Shown here piece by piece: positions 1 to 8,865 of a stretch of DNA of 64,000 nucleotides. Position numbers and translations under genes: made by a program. Below the pieces are notes generated by a model, which had not been told where the DNA came from, ran no database searches, and saw only the letters and a list, made by a program, of their open reading frames with translations. Position 1 is the stretch's first letter; every line of letters starts with the position of its first letter. This DNA is from Nocardiopsis alba DSM 43377 (lineage in GTDB: Bacteria > Actinomycetota > Actinomycetes > Streptosporangiales > Streptosporangiaceae): assembly GCF_000341225.1 (NCBI RefSeq), contig NZ_ANAC01000021.1:1-64000 (forward strand), read 5' to 3'.

Positions 1-1647
1 CTCGCCCTGGGACTCCTCGGGCGTGGTCGCCCCTCCGGTCGGGGTGGTTCCGTTCGCCGGCACACCGGCGGCCGCTCCGGCGATCATCCCGCCGCGACGA
101 CGGCCCCAGTTCTGCGCCTTGAGGTAGGCGACGGGCGGGAGGACCGCCGCGCTCTTGCCCAAGGCCTGGCTCTGGGCGGCGTCGTTGACGATCCGCGAGG
201 TGAAGCTGTTCGCGTTGACCGAGGAGAAGAGGTAGGCGAAGGTCTTGCGGTAGATGAAGAGCGCCAGGGTGAACAGGGCCAGCAGGATCATCTGTAGCCC
301 CCACCCGATGGGTGTCGACATGACGATGCCGTAGCTCATGACCAGCAGGGCGATCAGCAGCACCACGAAGATCTGTTTGAGCAGGAAGCCCACCATCAGC
401 TCCACCCAACGCAGCAGGACCATACGCCCATAGCCCGGGTGGATCCCGATGAGCAGGAAGATCGGGGAGAGCATGAAGAGCAGCATGAAGCCGATCTTCA
501 AGACGATGAGGGCGACCGAACCCGCCAGGATCAGACCTCCTGCGAAGATGGACGCGAAGAGAGCGAGAGTGGCGACTCCGATCCGACTTCCTGAATCCTC
601 ACCAGAGAAAAGAGGATAGACACTCGGGTAGTTTTCCTGAATGTCAGAAGCAATACCCTCGTAAGCTTCTTGTTTTTCTGTGACCAAGGCTGCAGCATCA
701 ATGTCACCGTCTTCGATCTGCTGCTGCTCTATCCTGCTGATGGCTTGGGCCGCCATGAGATCTTCCGCATGCATCTCAGCAGCATTGATAGCCATATTAT
801 CGTTGCCGAATTGACCCGACATCCACGGTTGGCAGACCAGGCTCGACCACATCATGTCCGCGTTACGACGTACCTGGAAGTCGGCCTCCGACTCCCAGTC
901 CGCGCGTTCGGGTGGCTCGGCCCCGGCCGGGCAGACCCCCGACCCTCCTCCGTAGGGGACCTGTCCGACCGCGCTGGTCACCAGCTGGGTCCCCGAGTTC
1001 ACGAGGGTGCTGCCCAGCCCCATGACCTGGGCGGGGTTGATGAGGATCCACATGCCCAGCGCGGTGGCCGCGACCATCCACACGCTGGACTCGATGGTGA
1101 GCGTCATCCGCTTGCGGATGAGCCCGTACCAGCCGAGCCAGATGGCACCCAGGATGACGATGGTGGGGATCAGTGGCCGCCAGACGCCTTCTCGGAGGGC
1201 GACCACGACGTTCTCGACCGTCTCGGTGAAGCTGGCGAGCAGCCCGTCGGAGGTGGCGGCCTGGTAGACGGTGATGGTGGACTGGTTGATGGTCTTGGAC
1301 AGGTCCCAGGCGGAGTTGGCGATCGTCGCCTGGGCACCGTTGGCCATCCCGTCCACACAGGATTCGGTGATCATGTGCCATTGGGTGCCGGCCGTGCCGT
1401 ACTGGCCGTACATGCTGGCGTCGGGGGGAAGCCCGTCGGGTGAGCCCTCGATGGCGGACTGGGACTGGGGAGGCACCAGGAGCCCGTCGGAGCCGCTTCC
1501 CGCGGATTCGGGGAGGGGCGCCGGCTGCCCCGGGCACAGGGGGTTGGCGGTGGCCCCGCTCAGCGGCAGCAGGATGAAGCCGCTCAGCATCAGGAACGTC
1601 ATCAGGAGGCGTCGCCATCCCCGCCGGTGGACGTGCTGATGCGTCAT
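1..1647 (-). CDS. VirB6/TrbL-like polytopic T4SS membrane protein (TcpH-like), partial
   Basis: The frame starts at ATG 1647 and is open for 549 codons to the window edge, so the C-terminus is missing. Residues 12-33 form a cleavable-looking signal segment, followed by a Pro/Ser-rich stretch, then hydrophobic segments near residues 145-165 and 180-205, and a cluster of at least four more in residues 330-470 that includes a run of Leu/Ile/Phe around LLFMLSPIFLLIGIHPG. After residue 480 the chain becomes Gly/Ala/Pro/Thr-rich. A large multi-spanning core with a soluble tail is the layout of VirB6/TrbL/TcpH channel proteins of type IV secretion systems. The assignment is supported by the VirB4 and TcpC-D-E homologues further right, and by an upstream motif shared with those genes. 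It is the first gene seen on the minus strand and no partner gene lies within 500 bases. Family membership is from topology and context; no catalytic motif exists to confirm it. Confidence 0.7.
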   Translation of the reverse strand, partial: MTHQHVHRRGWRRLLMTFLMLSGFILLPLSGATANPLCPGQPAPLPESAGSGSDGLLVPPQSQSAIEGSPDGLPPDASMYGQYGTAGTQWHMITESCVDGMANGAQATIANSAWDLSKTINQSTITVYQAATSDGLLASFTETVENVVVALREGVWRPLIPTIVILGAIWLGWYGLIRKRMTLTIESSVWMVAATALGMWILINPAQVMGLGSTLVNSGTQLVTSAVGQVPYGGGSGVCPAGAEPPERADWESEADFQVRRNADMMWSSLVCQPWMSGQFGNDNMAINAAEMHAEDLMAAQAISRIEQQQIEDGDIDAAALVTEKQEAYEGIASDIQENYPSVYPLFSGEDSGSRIGVATLALFASIFAGGLILAGSVALIVLKIGFMLLFMLSPIFLLIGIHPGYGRMVLLRWVELMVGFLLKQIFVVLLIALLVMSYGIVMSTPIGWGLQMILLALFTLALFIYRKTFAYLFSSVNANSFTSRIVNDAAQSQALGKSAAVLPPVAYLKAQNWGRRRGGMIAGAAAGVPANGTTPTGGATTPEESQGE

Positions 1648-2211
1648 CTGCTGAGCTCCTGCGTCGTGTGTTCGTCCGGGGTGATGGCAGACCACGAGGC
1701 CTCACGCCGCACACGCCGGCACGCCTCCAGGCGCACGACCGCACGGCCACAAGGCCCCCGCATGTCTTTACCCCATCCTCTATGGTGCTCCATCACCGGG
1801 CTCGTGGATGGGTTCAACTCGATGAGATTTCCGATTCGTACCCTCACGGGGGCCAGACGCACAGGTACGAATGCGACCTTTCATGATGTTTCCCCAGGTA
1901 GAGACCTTGAAAGGACATCCGGAACTCCCAAAAACCGCGAGGCCACAATTTGCTGACCAGACGGGGACTATGAGGGGCGTCACACCACCTTTCGTAGTGA
2001 AAAGTGGACACAAGGCCACCAATCGGACTGGAACCCGGTTCCTTTCACGGCTTCCGAGACGGCCGCAGCCCTGATTGCCGCCGGCCCGAAACACGCCGCC
2101 CCGTAGGCGAAGGAGGCTTTCGCACCAGGGGGAGCCATGACCCCTCGAGCCCCGAGGGGCCGCTCCGCTCACGCCCCCGCGCAGAACGCCCCGGGGAGGC
2201 TCCCCATCGAG
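1648..2211. other. 564-base gap with VirB6 promoter region
   Basis: No convincing coding frame. The only structure seen is the shared T4SS upstream motif at 1769-1793. The part from 1870 to 2060 is noticeably lower in G+C than its surroundings. Confidence 0.5.
1769..1793 (-). promoter_or_regulatory. Shared T4SS upstream motif, copy 1 (VirB6)
   Basis: On the minus strand this reads ATGGAGCACCATAGAG followed by GATGGGGTA. It lies about 120 bases upstream of the VirB6-like start. It matches the site upstream of the TcpC-like gene (19348-19371) in 22 of about 25 positions allowing one gap, and the VirB4 upstream site (11441-11456) in its first half. It may be a promoter element (CACCAT resembles a -10 box with A2 and T6) or an activator site. 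Confidence 0.5.
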
Positions 2212-2895
2212 TCAGGGGCGGATCGGGGCCGTAGCGGCCCCGGCGACATCGGCGATCGCCCTTTCGACCCTCCTCAGCGCGACACCGCGCTCCTCGTCGG
2301 TCATCCGGACCGGCTTGTGGGTGACCACGGGGTCGAGGACCTCGTAGCCGACGAACTCGAGCATGCCTCGACGGATATGGAACAGGAAGTCGTCCATCGG
2401 GCCGAAGGCGCCGTCCGGCTCGAAGGCCTCGGCGGAGCCTCCGGTCGTGAGCAGCAGCATCGCGCGTCTTCCGGCGAGGGCGGCGTCTTCGAAGAACCCG
2501 TGTTCGCCGCCGAACACCCCGCCCATCACGAAGACCCGGTCCACCCAGCCCTTGAGGACGGCGGGCATCGAGAACCACCACATCGGGAACGACAGGACGA
2601 GCAGGTCGGCGGCGAGCAGGCGTTGGAGGTGGGCTTCGACCTCGCGGTCGAGGGTGCCCTCCCGGACCGCGCGCACCTGTTCGGCCTGCGGTTTGAAACG
2701 GTCCTCGGTGGACGCGAACTGTTCACGCCGGAGGACCGGCGCCCATCCTTCGGCGTAGAGGTCGAGCACGTCGACGTGGTATCCCGCGCCGTTCAGAGTT
2801 CGCGCCGCGGTGGCCATCTGAGCGGCACTGAAGGAGTGCGGCTCGGGGTGGGCGTGGACGATGAGGGCCGTGGGGACGCCACCGAAGGTCGACAT
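2212..2895 (-). CDS. NAD(P)H-dependent flavodoxin-fold oxidoreductase (Flavodoxin_2 family)
   Basis: 227 residues. The N-terminus ALIVHAHPEPHSFSAA is the FMN phosphate loop typical of NQO1/MdaB-type NAD(P)H:quinone oxidoreductases. The central LVLSFPMWWFSMPAVLKGW and the following DRVFVMGGVF are the conserved core of the Flavodoxin_2 family. These cytoplasmic enzymes use FAD or FMN for two-electron reduction of quinones or electrophiles; the substrate cannot be told from sequence. The gene lies 34 bases downstream of an ArsR-family regulator on the same strand and is most likely co-transcribed with and controlled by it. ATG 2895 follows a palindromic candidate operator. Confidence 0.85.
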   Translation of the reverse strand: MSTFGGVPTALIVHAHPEPHSFSAAQMATAARTLNGAGYHVDVLDLYAEGWAPVLRREQFASTEDRFKPQAEQVRAVREGTLDREVEAHLQRLLAADLLVLSFPMWWFSMPAVLKGWVDRVFVMGGVFGGEHGFFEDAALAGRRAMLLLTTGGSAEAFEPDGAFGPMDDFLFHIRRGMLEFVGYEVLDPVVTHKPVRMTDEERGVALRRVERAIADVAGAATAPIRP

Positions 2896-2906
2896 GATCG
2901 AATCAT

Positions 2907-2922
2907 ATCGACATATTTCGAT
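2907..2922. promoter_or_regulatory. Candidate operator between ArsR and reductase genes
   Basis: ATCGA-N6-TCGAT inverted repeat (ATCGACATATTTCGAT) in an AT-rich patch 12 bases upstream of the reductase start and inside the intergenic gap. Short arms, so the call is tentative. Confidence 0.3.
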
Positions 2923-2929
2923 GCGTCAA

Positions 2930-3262
2930 TCAGATATCGGTTCCGATCGCCCGCGCCACCTGGGCCAGCCGTTCGTCATCACGCCGGTAGTGCGTCCACT
3001 TGCCCACCCGGGTGGGATGCACGAGACCGGCGCGCTCCAAGGTGCTCATGTAGCTGGAGACGGTCGACTGGGCGAGCCCCGACTTCTCCTGGATGTGCGT
3101 GACGCACACGCCCACCGACAGACGATCCGCGATCGGCTCGTACTCGCCGAAGTGCTCCTCCGGGTCCTTCAGCCATCGCATGATCCGCAGACGCGCCGGG
3201 TTGCCGAGGGCCTTGAACACCTCGATCAGGTCGTTCGACTCCGGATCCACCGCCACGGACAT
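2930..3262 (-). CDS. ArsR-family winged-helix transcriptional regulator
   Basis: 110 residues from ATG 3262, chosen because AAAGGTGG precedes it and the conserved domain begins about ten residues later; the frame stays open upstream but that part looks non-coding. The core reads FKALGNPARLRIMRWL (helix 1-2 of ArsR proteins), then KSGLAQSTVSSYMSTLERAGL (recognition helix) and a wing with TRVGKWTHYRRDD. A Cys at the VGVCVTHI segment is present, but the classical ELCVCDL metal motif is absent, so metal sensing is not indicated. It is first in a likely two-gene unit with the flavodoxin-fold reductase, suggesting redox or electrophile sensing (inference). Confidence 0.85.
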   Translation of the reverse strand: MSVAVDPESNDLIEVFKALGNPARLRIMRWLKDPEEHFGEYEPIADRLSVGVCVTHIQEKSGLAQSTVSSYMSTLERAGLVHPTRVGKWTHYRRDDERLAQVARAIGTDI

Positions 3263-3599
3263 ACGCCACCTTTCCCACCGGCCGACTCGACGCACCACGA
3301 TATCCGGACGCTCGAACCCGGCGGTGGGGTCGGGAGCCCGTCGTCGCGTGTGGTGTCGGGAGAAGGCCCGGGAGGCCGATGGGGAGGGATGCGAGGCGAG
3401 GGGAACACGGTCGGGCCCGCTCATGCGAAGGCGAGGGCGCGAAGGCCCCCGTGCGGTTCCTCGCGCCCTCGTCCCGAGGTCCGCCGACGTCTCCATGCGC
3501 CCCGGGACGGCCACCCGGCCCGGCCGTCCTGGAGGAACCGGACGACGCGCGTCCGTTCACGTTCCCCCTCCGAACCGGTGGACCGTCCCTGAGTACACA

Positions 3600-3617
3600 T
3601 GAGAACGCCCGTTCTCA
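3600..3617. promoter_or_regulatory. Perfect 18-bp palindrome, TetR operator candidate 1
   Basis: TGAGAACG-CC-CGTTCTCA: two perfect 8-base arms around a 2-base centre. The same half-site and spacing recur at 3781-3794 just upstream of the TetR start, which supports autoregulation. Confidence 0.65.
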
Positions 3618-3780
3618 CACCGCGAGACTATGCCGCGGGCACGGAGCTTTTCAAGTGGAGTACGCGAGACCCGCCACGGTCTCCGCCGCCCACTTCGGCT
3701 CCCTCTGCACCTCTCGGACAGTCGAAGGGCGGACCGCGAACCCGGCCACCCGGCCGCCCGGTCACCGAGGACTACGATGA

Positions 3781-3794
3781 AGAACGGACATTCT
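3781..3794. promoter_or_regulatory. TetR operator candidate 2
   Basis: AGAACG-GA-CATTCT matches the core AGAACG-CC-CGTTCT of the palindrome at 3602-3615 with one arm mismatch and identical spacing. It ends 17 bases before the chosen TetR start codon. Confidence 0.55.
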
Positions 3795-3811
3795 CCTGGA
3801 TGGGCGAGAAG

Positions 3812-4396
3812 ATGCCGGATATGGACACCGTCACGGACGACCGCGCGCAGGTGCTGGACGCCGCCGACTCCCTGTTCTACGACCATGGGATCCAGGCGGT
3901 GGGCATGGACCGCATACGGGATACCGCCCGGGTTCCGCTCAAACGGCTCTACAGGGTCTTCCCGTCCAAGGCCGAACTGGTCGAGGCCTACCTGCGCAGA
4001 CGGGACGTCCGGGCCCGCGAGGCCTTACGCGCCCACACCGACCGGTACGCCGTCCCCGAGGAACGTGTCCTGGCGGTCTTCGACTGGCTGCACGGTTGGT
4101 ACTCCCTGCCCGAGTTCCGCGGTTGCCCCTTCAGCAACGCCTTCGGGGAGCTGGGCCGTGACTCCGAGCCGGTCGCCCGGGCCGTACGCGACCACATGAC
4201 CGCCGTTCGAGACCACCTGTACACGCTGGCGGCGGAGACGACGGCCCCCGACCCGGGTTCGCTGGCCCGTCAACTGCACAACCTGGTCGCCGGGGCGACG
4301 ATGCTGGCGGCGATCCACGACACGCCCGAGTCCGCCCTCCACGCCCGGGAGAGCGCCCGGATCCTCCTGGACGCGCTGCCCACGCGTTCCGGCTGA
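3812..4396 (+). CDS. TetR/AcrR-family transcriptional regulator
   Basis: 194 residues from ATG 3812 (ATG 3821 with GAGAAG nine bases upstream is equally possible; the frame is open further left but lies in the operator region). The N-terminal HTH reads RAQVLDAADSLFYDHGI, then VGMDRIRDTARVPLKRLYRVF and PSKAELVEAYL, the standard TetR_N signature. The C-terminal ligand domain includes WYSLPEFRGCPFSNAF, a segment common in the YxaF/QacR-like subgroup. Two AGAACG-N2-palindromes upstream suggest autorepression. Forty bases downstream lies a membrane protein gene on the same strand that may be a target or co-transcribed. Confidence 0.85.
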   Translation: MPDMDTVTDDRAQVLDAADSLFYDHGIQAVGMDRIRDTARVPLKRLYRVFPSKAELVEAYLRRRDVRAREALRAHTDRYAVPEERVLAVFDWLHGWYSLPEFRGCPFSNAFGELGRDSEPVARAVRDHMTAVRDHLYTLAAETTAPDPGSLARQLHNLVAGATMLAAIHDTPESALHARESARILLDALPTRSG

Positions 4397-4436
4397 TCCC
4401 CCCGATCACCGCGGCCCGAGAGAACCGGAGCCTCCC

Positions 4437-5642
4437 GTGCCGTCATCGGACGGAGAGCACCGATCCCCCGTCTCTCCCTCGGAGGTGTCCGCGAGCATGT
4501 CCCCTTCGTCTCCCCGATCCCCCGGCCCCGCCACGAAGAGCCGCTCCCTCTCGTTCCTCGATACCTCGCCGTTCGCGGCGACGGCGATCCTGGCGTTCCT
4601 TCTCCCACCGATCGTCGTGGTCGGCGCGATCCCCCTGTTCCTCGTCTCCCTCTTCGTCGGGGTGTTCGTCTTCCAGGTCGACTCCTACGCCTCGACCGCG
4701 GTCTTCACCGTTCTGGCCGGCGTCGGCCTGGTGGGTCTCGCCTTCCCGCTCCACCGGTTCCTGCGACGGGTGGGCCTGCCACGGCCCCGGGCCCTCGTCT
4801 GCCTGCTGTACCTGGCGATGGCGCTGCCCGCGATCCAACTCCCCTTGTCGATGTTCCTCTCCGATACCGGAGCGGGGGCGTTCCTCGGCGCCATCGGCCC
4901 GGAGGCGGAGGGGGTCCCGTGGATCATCGGCGCCTACCTGCACCTGGCCGTGCTGTGCGCGGTCCTGTTCCTGTGCGAGCGCCGTCGACGTTCCCGTGAC
5001 TGGCTCCCCTCCGACGCCGGGTCCGTCCCCGACGAGGACGTACGGCGTACCGACCGCCGGGTGATCCTTCGAACCTCGGCGGCGCTGGCGGCGACCTTCC
5101 TGATCACCGGGGCCGTCACCGCCGGGATCGCCGAGCGGAGCACCCTCGACCGAGTGGCCGAGGACGCGGCCGGGCTCGGTGATCACACCCGGCCACTCGT
5201 CGTCCTGGACGGCCCCGGCTGGAGGCCGTGGCATGTGCGTTCCCACGGCGACCGGGAGGAGCTCCGGATCGCCTACATGAACGACGATCGGGAGGTCGTG
5301 GAGGTCCACACCATGCCCTTCGAGACGGTCGAGGAGGGGTTCGTCGAGGAGCGATCGATCGAGGCTCCGGGGCTCTCCGAGCGGGAGGCCCGGGTCGCCT
5401 TCGACGTTCTCCCCGGCTTCGTTCCGGAAGGCGACTCCCTGTTCGTCGAACTCCCCGGGACCGACCGCGTCGTGGCCCTGTATCCGGGTATCGACGGCCG
5501 GCACGGCCTTCTTCAGGGGACGGCCCGTTTCGACGTGACCGGAGAGGAGCTGCTGGAGCTGGTCGGGCACCTGCGTCTCCTCGACCCGGGGGACACCGAG
5601 GCGGTGCGCGAGCTCGCCCTCCAGGCACGTACGGCGCGGTGA
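4437..5642 (+). CDS. Multi-spanning membrane protein of unknown function
   Basis: 401 residues from GTG 4437 with CCGGAG just upstream. A Ser/Pro-rich N-terminus (1-40) precedes hydrophobic segments at about 47-82, 88-107, 122-142 and 160-180, a basic cytoplasmic loop (CERRRRSRDW) and another segment near 212-230. The C-terminal 170 residues are soluble and acidic, with no Cys and no recognised motif. I do not recognise the family. It follows the TetR gene by 40 bases and could be in the same transcript. Confidence 0.7.
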   Translation: MPSSDGEHRSPVSPSEVSASMSPSSPRSPGPATKSRSLSFLDTSPFAATAILAFLLPPIVVVGAIPLFLVSLFVGVFVFQVDSYASTAVFTVLAGVGLVGLAFPLHRFLRRVGLPRPRALVCLLYLAMALPAIQLPLSMFLSDTGAGAFLGAIGPEAEGVPWIIGAYLHLAVLCAVLFLCERRRRSRDWLPSDAGSVPDEDVRRTDRRVILRTSAALAATFLITGAVTAGIAERSTLDRVAEDAAGLGDHTRPLVVLDGPGWRPWHVRSHGDREELRIAYMNDDREVVEVHTMPFETVEEGFVEERSIEAPGLSEREARVAFDVLPGFVPEGDSLFVELPGTDRVVALYPGIDGRHGLLQGTARFDVTGEELLELVGHLRLLDPGDTEAVRELALQARTAR

Positions 5643-5939
5643 CCCCGGACGGTTCCGACCCGCTCGGCGACCTCTCCGGCACCCTGAGGGCACCGGCGTT
5701 CCACGAGCTCGTGAACGCCGTCTCCGAGCGCCCGAAACACCGGTACGGAGGTCTGACCACTATCGGTCACCTGCGGTAAAGCCCCGAGGCAGGGCGACCT
5801 CCCCCGGTTTACAGTGGTGTTCCGGTTCCGACCGATCCACGAAACGGCGGTCCCCTCTCCCGCGCGTGGTGGTGCGCGTTCACTCCCGCGAAGGCAGTCC
5901 CGCGCGCCGGCCCGCACCGCCAGAAGGGAGGCCGTTCGG
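5643..5939. other. Intergenic region upstream of Ser/Thr kinase
   Basis: No gene. A possible -10 box TACAGT occurs at about 5810, but no matching -35 was seen. Confidence 0.3.
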
Positions 5940-7670
5940 ATGCCCCCGCCCGAACACACGACGGTCGGCCGCTACGAGCTTCGTGAACGGCTGGGCGTAG
6001 GCGGAATGGGCACGGTGTGGCGTGCCTGGGACCCCGCCCTCCAACGGGACGTCGCGGTCAAGGAGGTCCTGCTCCCCGACGGCATGAGCGAGGAGGACCG
6101 GATCGAGGCGCACGCCCGCACCATGCGCGAGGCCCGGGCGACCGCCCGGATCAGCCATACCGCGGTGGTCACCGTCCACGACGTGCTCGAGCACGAGTCG
6201 AGCCCGTGGATCGTGATGGAGCTGCTCAGCGGTTCCTCCTCGCAACAGCACATCGACGCCCACGGGACGATGCGGGTGGAACGGGTCGAGAAGGCTGCGC
6301 GGGCGTTGTTGGGCGGTCTGCACGCCGCCCACGCCGCGGGCGTGACGCACCGTGACGTCAAACCCGCCAACATCATGTTCACCGAGGACGAGCGGACGGT
6401 GCTGACCGACTTCGGCATCGCCAACGTCGACGGGAGCGCCGCGCTCACGCAGACCGGGGTGTACATCGGTTCGCCCGAGTACATGGCCCCGGAACGGTTC
6501 GAGGGGGAACGGGCCCTGCCGGCCTCGGACCTGTGGAGCCTGGGCGTGACGCTGTACTCGCTGTTGGAGGGGCGTTCCCCCTTCAAACGGGACAGCATCA
6601 CGGGCATGATCAGCGCGGTGTTGACGTCGCCGGTGCCACCTCGTCTGTCCCGGAACGAGGCGGCGGGGTCCCCTCGGAGCGCGGCCCTGCGGGCGCTGAT
6701 CGAGGCTCTGTTGACCCGGGATGCGGCGGCCCGGCCCACCCCGTCGGCCGCTCTGGAGCTGTTGGATCGCGTACGTCCGGAGACCCTGGAGAACGTGCCG
6801 ATCCGTAGGGGCGCGCCGCCGGGTGGTGCGCCCTACGGTGGCGTGACGGCCCGGGGCACGGGGCCGCGCGGGGTTCCGGTGCCGCGTCCCCCGGCGGGCG
6901 GGGTTCCGACACGGCACGTCCCGCTTCCTGGCACGCCGCCTAGAGGCGTCCCGGTGGAGGGGGTCCCCGAGCCGCGCCGCCCCGTCTCCGGCACTCCCCC
7001 GGGCGGGGTCCCCGCGGGAGGGAGACCGATGTCCCCGCCACGTCCCGCCCCTCCGCCCGCCGGGGCGGTGACACCCGGCCGAGGTACGCCCGTTCCCGGT
7101 GGAAGCGGTCGGCCTTCCGGAGCCCCCGGCCCCGCACCCCGTCGTCCCACTCCCCCGGCGGGGACCCCCGTACCGCGCCCCTCCCCTCCGGGGGCCTCTC
7201 CCGGTGGTGTTCCTGTCGAAGGGCCCGCGTCGAAGGTCGTGAGTATGCCGACGGAGGCCGCCCGGGGGTTCCTCGACGGTGTCGGTTACAGCGTCTCCCC
7301 TTCCGAGGGTCGGTCGAAGGGGGAGAGATCGGCCTCCTCGCTCGCCGTCACGGTGATGTGGGGGATCAACGCCGTGGCGTTCTCGGTCCTCGCCGTCCTG
7401 GGTCCCTCGCTCGGTGCCGGAACCGGATGGGCCGGTGCCGTGCTCGCGGCCTCGGCCGGACTGTCGTCGGCCGGTGCCGCGATCGGGCCGGCCGTTCGCC
7501 ACCGGGCCGCGTTCCCGGTGGGGCTGCTCGCTCTGCTCCTGAGCGGCGCGGCTCTGGGATGGGGCGTGTTCACCGGGGAGGGCGCCGGTCCCCTGGTGGC
7601 GCACGCGCTCTTGACGGCGCACGCCCTGGCCGCCTGCGGGCTCCTGTTCGTCTCGCGGGGGCCGCGCTAG
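5940..7670 (+). CDS. Ser/Thr protein kinase with Pro/Gly-rich linker and four-helix membrane tail
   Basis: 576 residues from ATG 5940, which has GGGAGG nine bases upstream. Kinase domain at residues 10-270: glycine loop GVGGMGTVW, catalytic Lys in VAVKEVL, HRDVKPANIMF, DFG, and activation-segment end GSPEYMAPE, so all catalytic residues are present. Residues 290-455 are a low-complexity linker with repeated GVP/TPPGG units. The last 110 residues contain about four hydrophobic helices and end two residues after SRGP. There is no extracellular sensor domain, unlike PknB or the kinase at 47247. It lies on the strand opposite to the T4SS genes around it, so a role in controlling the machine is conceivable but unsupported. 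Confidence 0.9.
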   Translation: MPPPEHTTVGRYELRERLGVGGMGTVWRAWDPALQRDVAVKEVLLPDGMSEEDRIEAHARTMREARATARISHTAVVTVHDVLEHESSPWIVMELLSGSSSQQHIDAHGTMRVERVEKAARALLGGLHAAHAAGVTHRDVKPANIMFTEDERTVLTDFGIANVDGSAALTQTGVYIGSPEYMAPERFEGERALPASDLWSLGVTLYSLLEGRSPFKRDSITGMISAVLTSPVPPRLSRNEAAGSPRSAALRALIEALLTRDAAARPTPSAALELLDRVRPETLENVPIRRGAPPGGAPYGGVTARGTGPRGVPVPRPPAGGVPTRHVPLPGTPPRGVPVEGVPEPRRPVSGTPPGGVPAGGRPMSPPRPAPPPAGAVTPGRGTPVPGGSGRPSGAPGPAPRRPTPPAGTPVPRPSPPGASPGGVPVEGPASKVVSMPTEAARGFLDGVGYSVSPSEGRSKGERSASSLAVTVMWGINAVAFSVLAVLGPSLGAGTGWAGAVLAASAGLSSAGAAIGPAVRHRAAFPVGLLALLLSGAALGWGVFTGEGAGPLVAHALLTAHALAACGLLFVSRGPR

Positions 7671-7752
7671 GACCGGGCCCTCGACCGCCGGCCCGCACCC
7701 TCCGGCCCCGTCCCCGGAAGCCCGTCGACGTCGCCCGCGCCCGGGTGGAAGG

Positions 7753-8829
7753 TCACACCGCGGCGGGCTCGACCCGGTCGAGCCCCGTGGCGGCGGCGTG
7801 GACCCGGGCCACGCTCTCGTCACGGATCCGTCGGGCCGCTTCGGCCGTGTCCGCCAGCTCGACGACCTCCGGCGGTTCGGCGCGGAGCAGCGACGCCTCC
7901 GCCCGCAGCTCCGCGTATTCGGTGAGCGCCCCCACGGCCTCCTCGCACTGTTCCCACTCCAGATGGGCGGCGACCGCCTCCTCCACCAGCCGTCCATAGG
8001 CGACGATCCGCGCGACCCGTGACCGGATATGGCCCTCGATGGCGTCCAGATGCTCGCGTTGAGGGCGCAACGCCTCTCTGACCCGCTCCGAGGTGGCCCG
8101 TTGCCATCGCAGAAGGTGGTCGCGGCGCAGCTCTCTCCGACGGGCGAGGAGGGAGGCGATCCGCCATTCCTGGTCGCGCAGGACCACCAGGCCGCGGGCG
8201 GTGTCCAGGGGGTCCTCTCCGCCGAACTCCGCCCGGGCGTCGGCCACGAGGTCGAGGGTCCGCTGGACCTCGACCAGCGCGTCGTGGTCGACCGGGTCGA
8301 TGTCCTCGGGGAACAGGACCCGGCCTCGAAGGTCGATCGTGCCCCGTCTCCCCTCCTCGCCGACGAGGACGTCCACGGAGACCGTCCCGACCAGGAGCGC
8401 GAGGAGCGCCGCGGGGGCCGCGACCAGGAGCTCCGGGTCCACCGACCCGAACAGCCACAGGGGCGTGATCGCCAAGGCCCCGAGACCGGCCAGGCCACAG
8501 ATCCATCGGGCCCCGCGTGTCAGATCGGGGTGAAGGATCGGGGTGAGGGCGTACGCGGCCAGAAGGAGCACGATCCCCGGGCGGCCTCCGGCCACGACCA
8601 GGACGGTGGTCAGGATGCCCACCAGCCAGGACATGCGCTCCCATGCCTCGCGCAGACGTCGAAGCCGGTCGTGGACCTTCGCCGTTCGGGCGGGATCGTC
8701 GTCCTCGGTGGTGGTCCCGCGGTGGAAGCGGTGCGGTGCGATCGCCGCCGCCCGGAGCAGGTCCTCGCGGACGTCCTCAGGCAGGGCGGGGTCGACGACG
8801 GTACGCGGCCGGATGACGTCCTCACTCAT
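7753..8829 (-). CDS. Two-hairpin membrane protein with C-terminal coiled coil, unknown
   Basis: 358 residues from ATG 8829 with AAGGGA seven bases upstream. Residues 65-102 and 108-152 are hydrophobic hairpins. Residues 165-350 are an Arg/Glu/Ala-rich helix-forming stretch with heptad character (for example RTLDLVADARAEFGGED and LEWEQCEEAVGALTEYAELR), a likely coiled coil. I do not recognise the family. It follows the VirB4 gene on the same strand, 108 bases away, but a strong hairpin lies between them, so it may be read through only partly. Position suggests a T4SS accessory or structural component (inference). Confidence 0.65.
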   Translation of the reverse strand: MSEDVIRPRTVVDPALPEDVREDLLRAAAIAPHRFHRGTTTEDDDPARTAKVHDRLRRLREAWERMSWLVGILTTVLVVAGGRPGIVLLLAAYALTPILHPDLTRGARWICGLAGLGALAITPLWLFGSVDPELLVAAPAALLALLVGTVSVDVLVGEEGRRGTIDLRGRVLFPEDIDPVDHDALVEVQRTLDLVADARAEFGGEDPLDTARGLVVLRDQEWRIASLLARRRELRRDHLLRWQRATSERVREALRPQREHLDAIEGHIRSRVARIVAYGRLVEEAVAAHLEWEQCEEAVGALTEYAELRAEASLLRAEPPEVVELADTAEAARRIRDESVARVHAAATGLDRVEPAAV

Positions 8830-8865
8830 GGGGGTCCCTTGTGAGTGGTGGGGGTCTGTCGGACG

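Larger units (their letters stand above)
3263..3811. other. 549-base divergent control region ArsR/TetR
   Basis: No convincing gene. It holds the promoters of the ArsR unit (minus) and the TetR gene (plus) and two TetR-type palindromes at 3600-3617 and 3781-3794. Confidence 0.5.

Noticed and set aside
863-1750. Long minus-strand frame of 295 codons over the VirB6-like gene
   Set aside because: It is in another frame of the same strand; its composition is Arg/His/Pro-rich as expected for a shadow, while the frame from 1647 encodes a signal peptide and helices.
3557-3886. Minus-strand 109-codon frame across the TetR operator region
   Set aside because: It overlaps both palindromes and the TetR start, has no ribosome site and no domain.
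5880-8498. 872-codon minus-strand frame antisense to the Ser/Thr kinase
   Set aside because: Arg/Gly-rich translation without domains, and the plus-strand kinase has all catalytic motifs.
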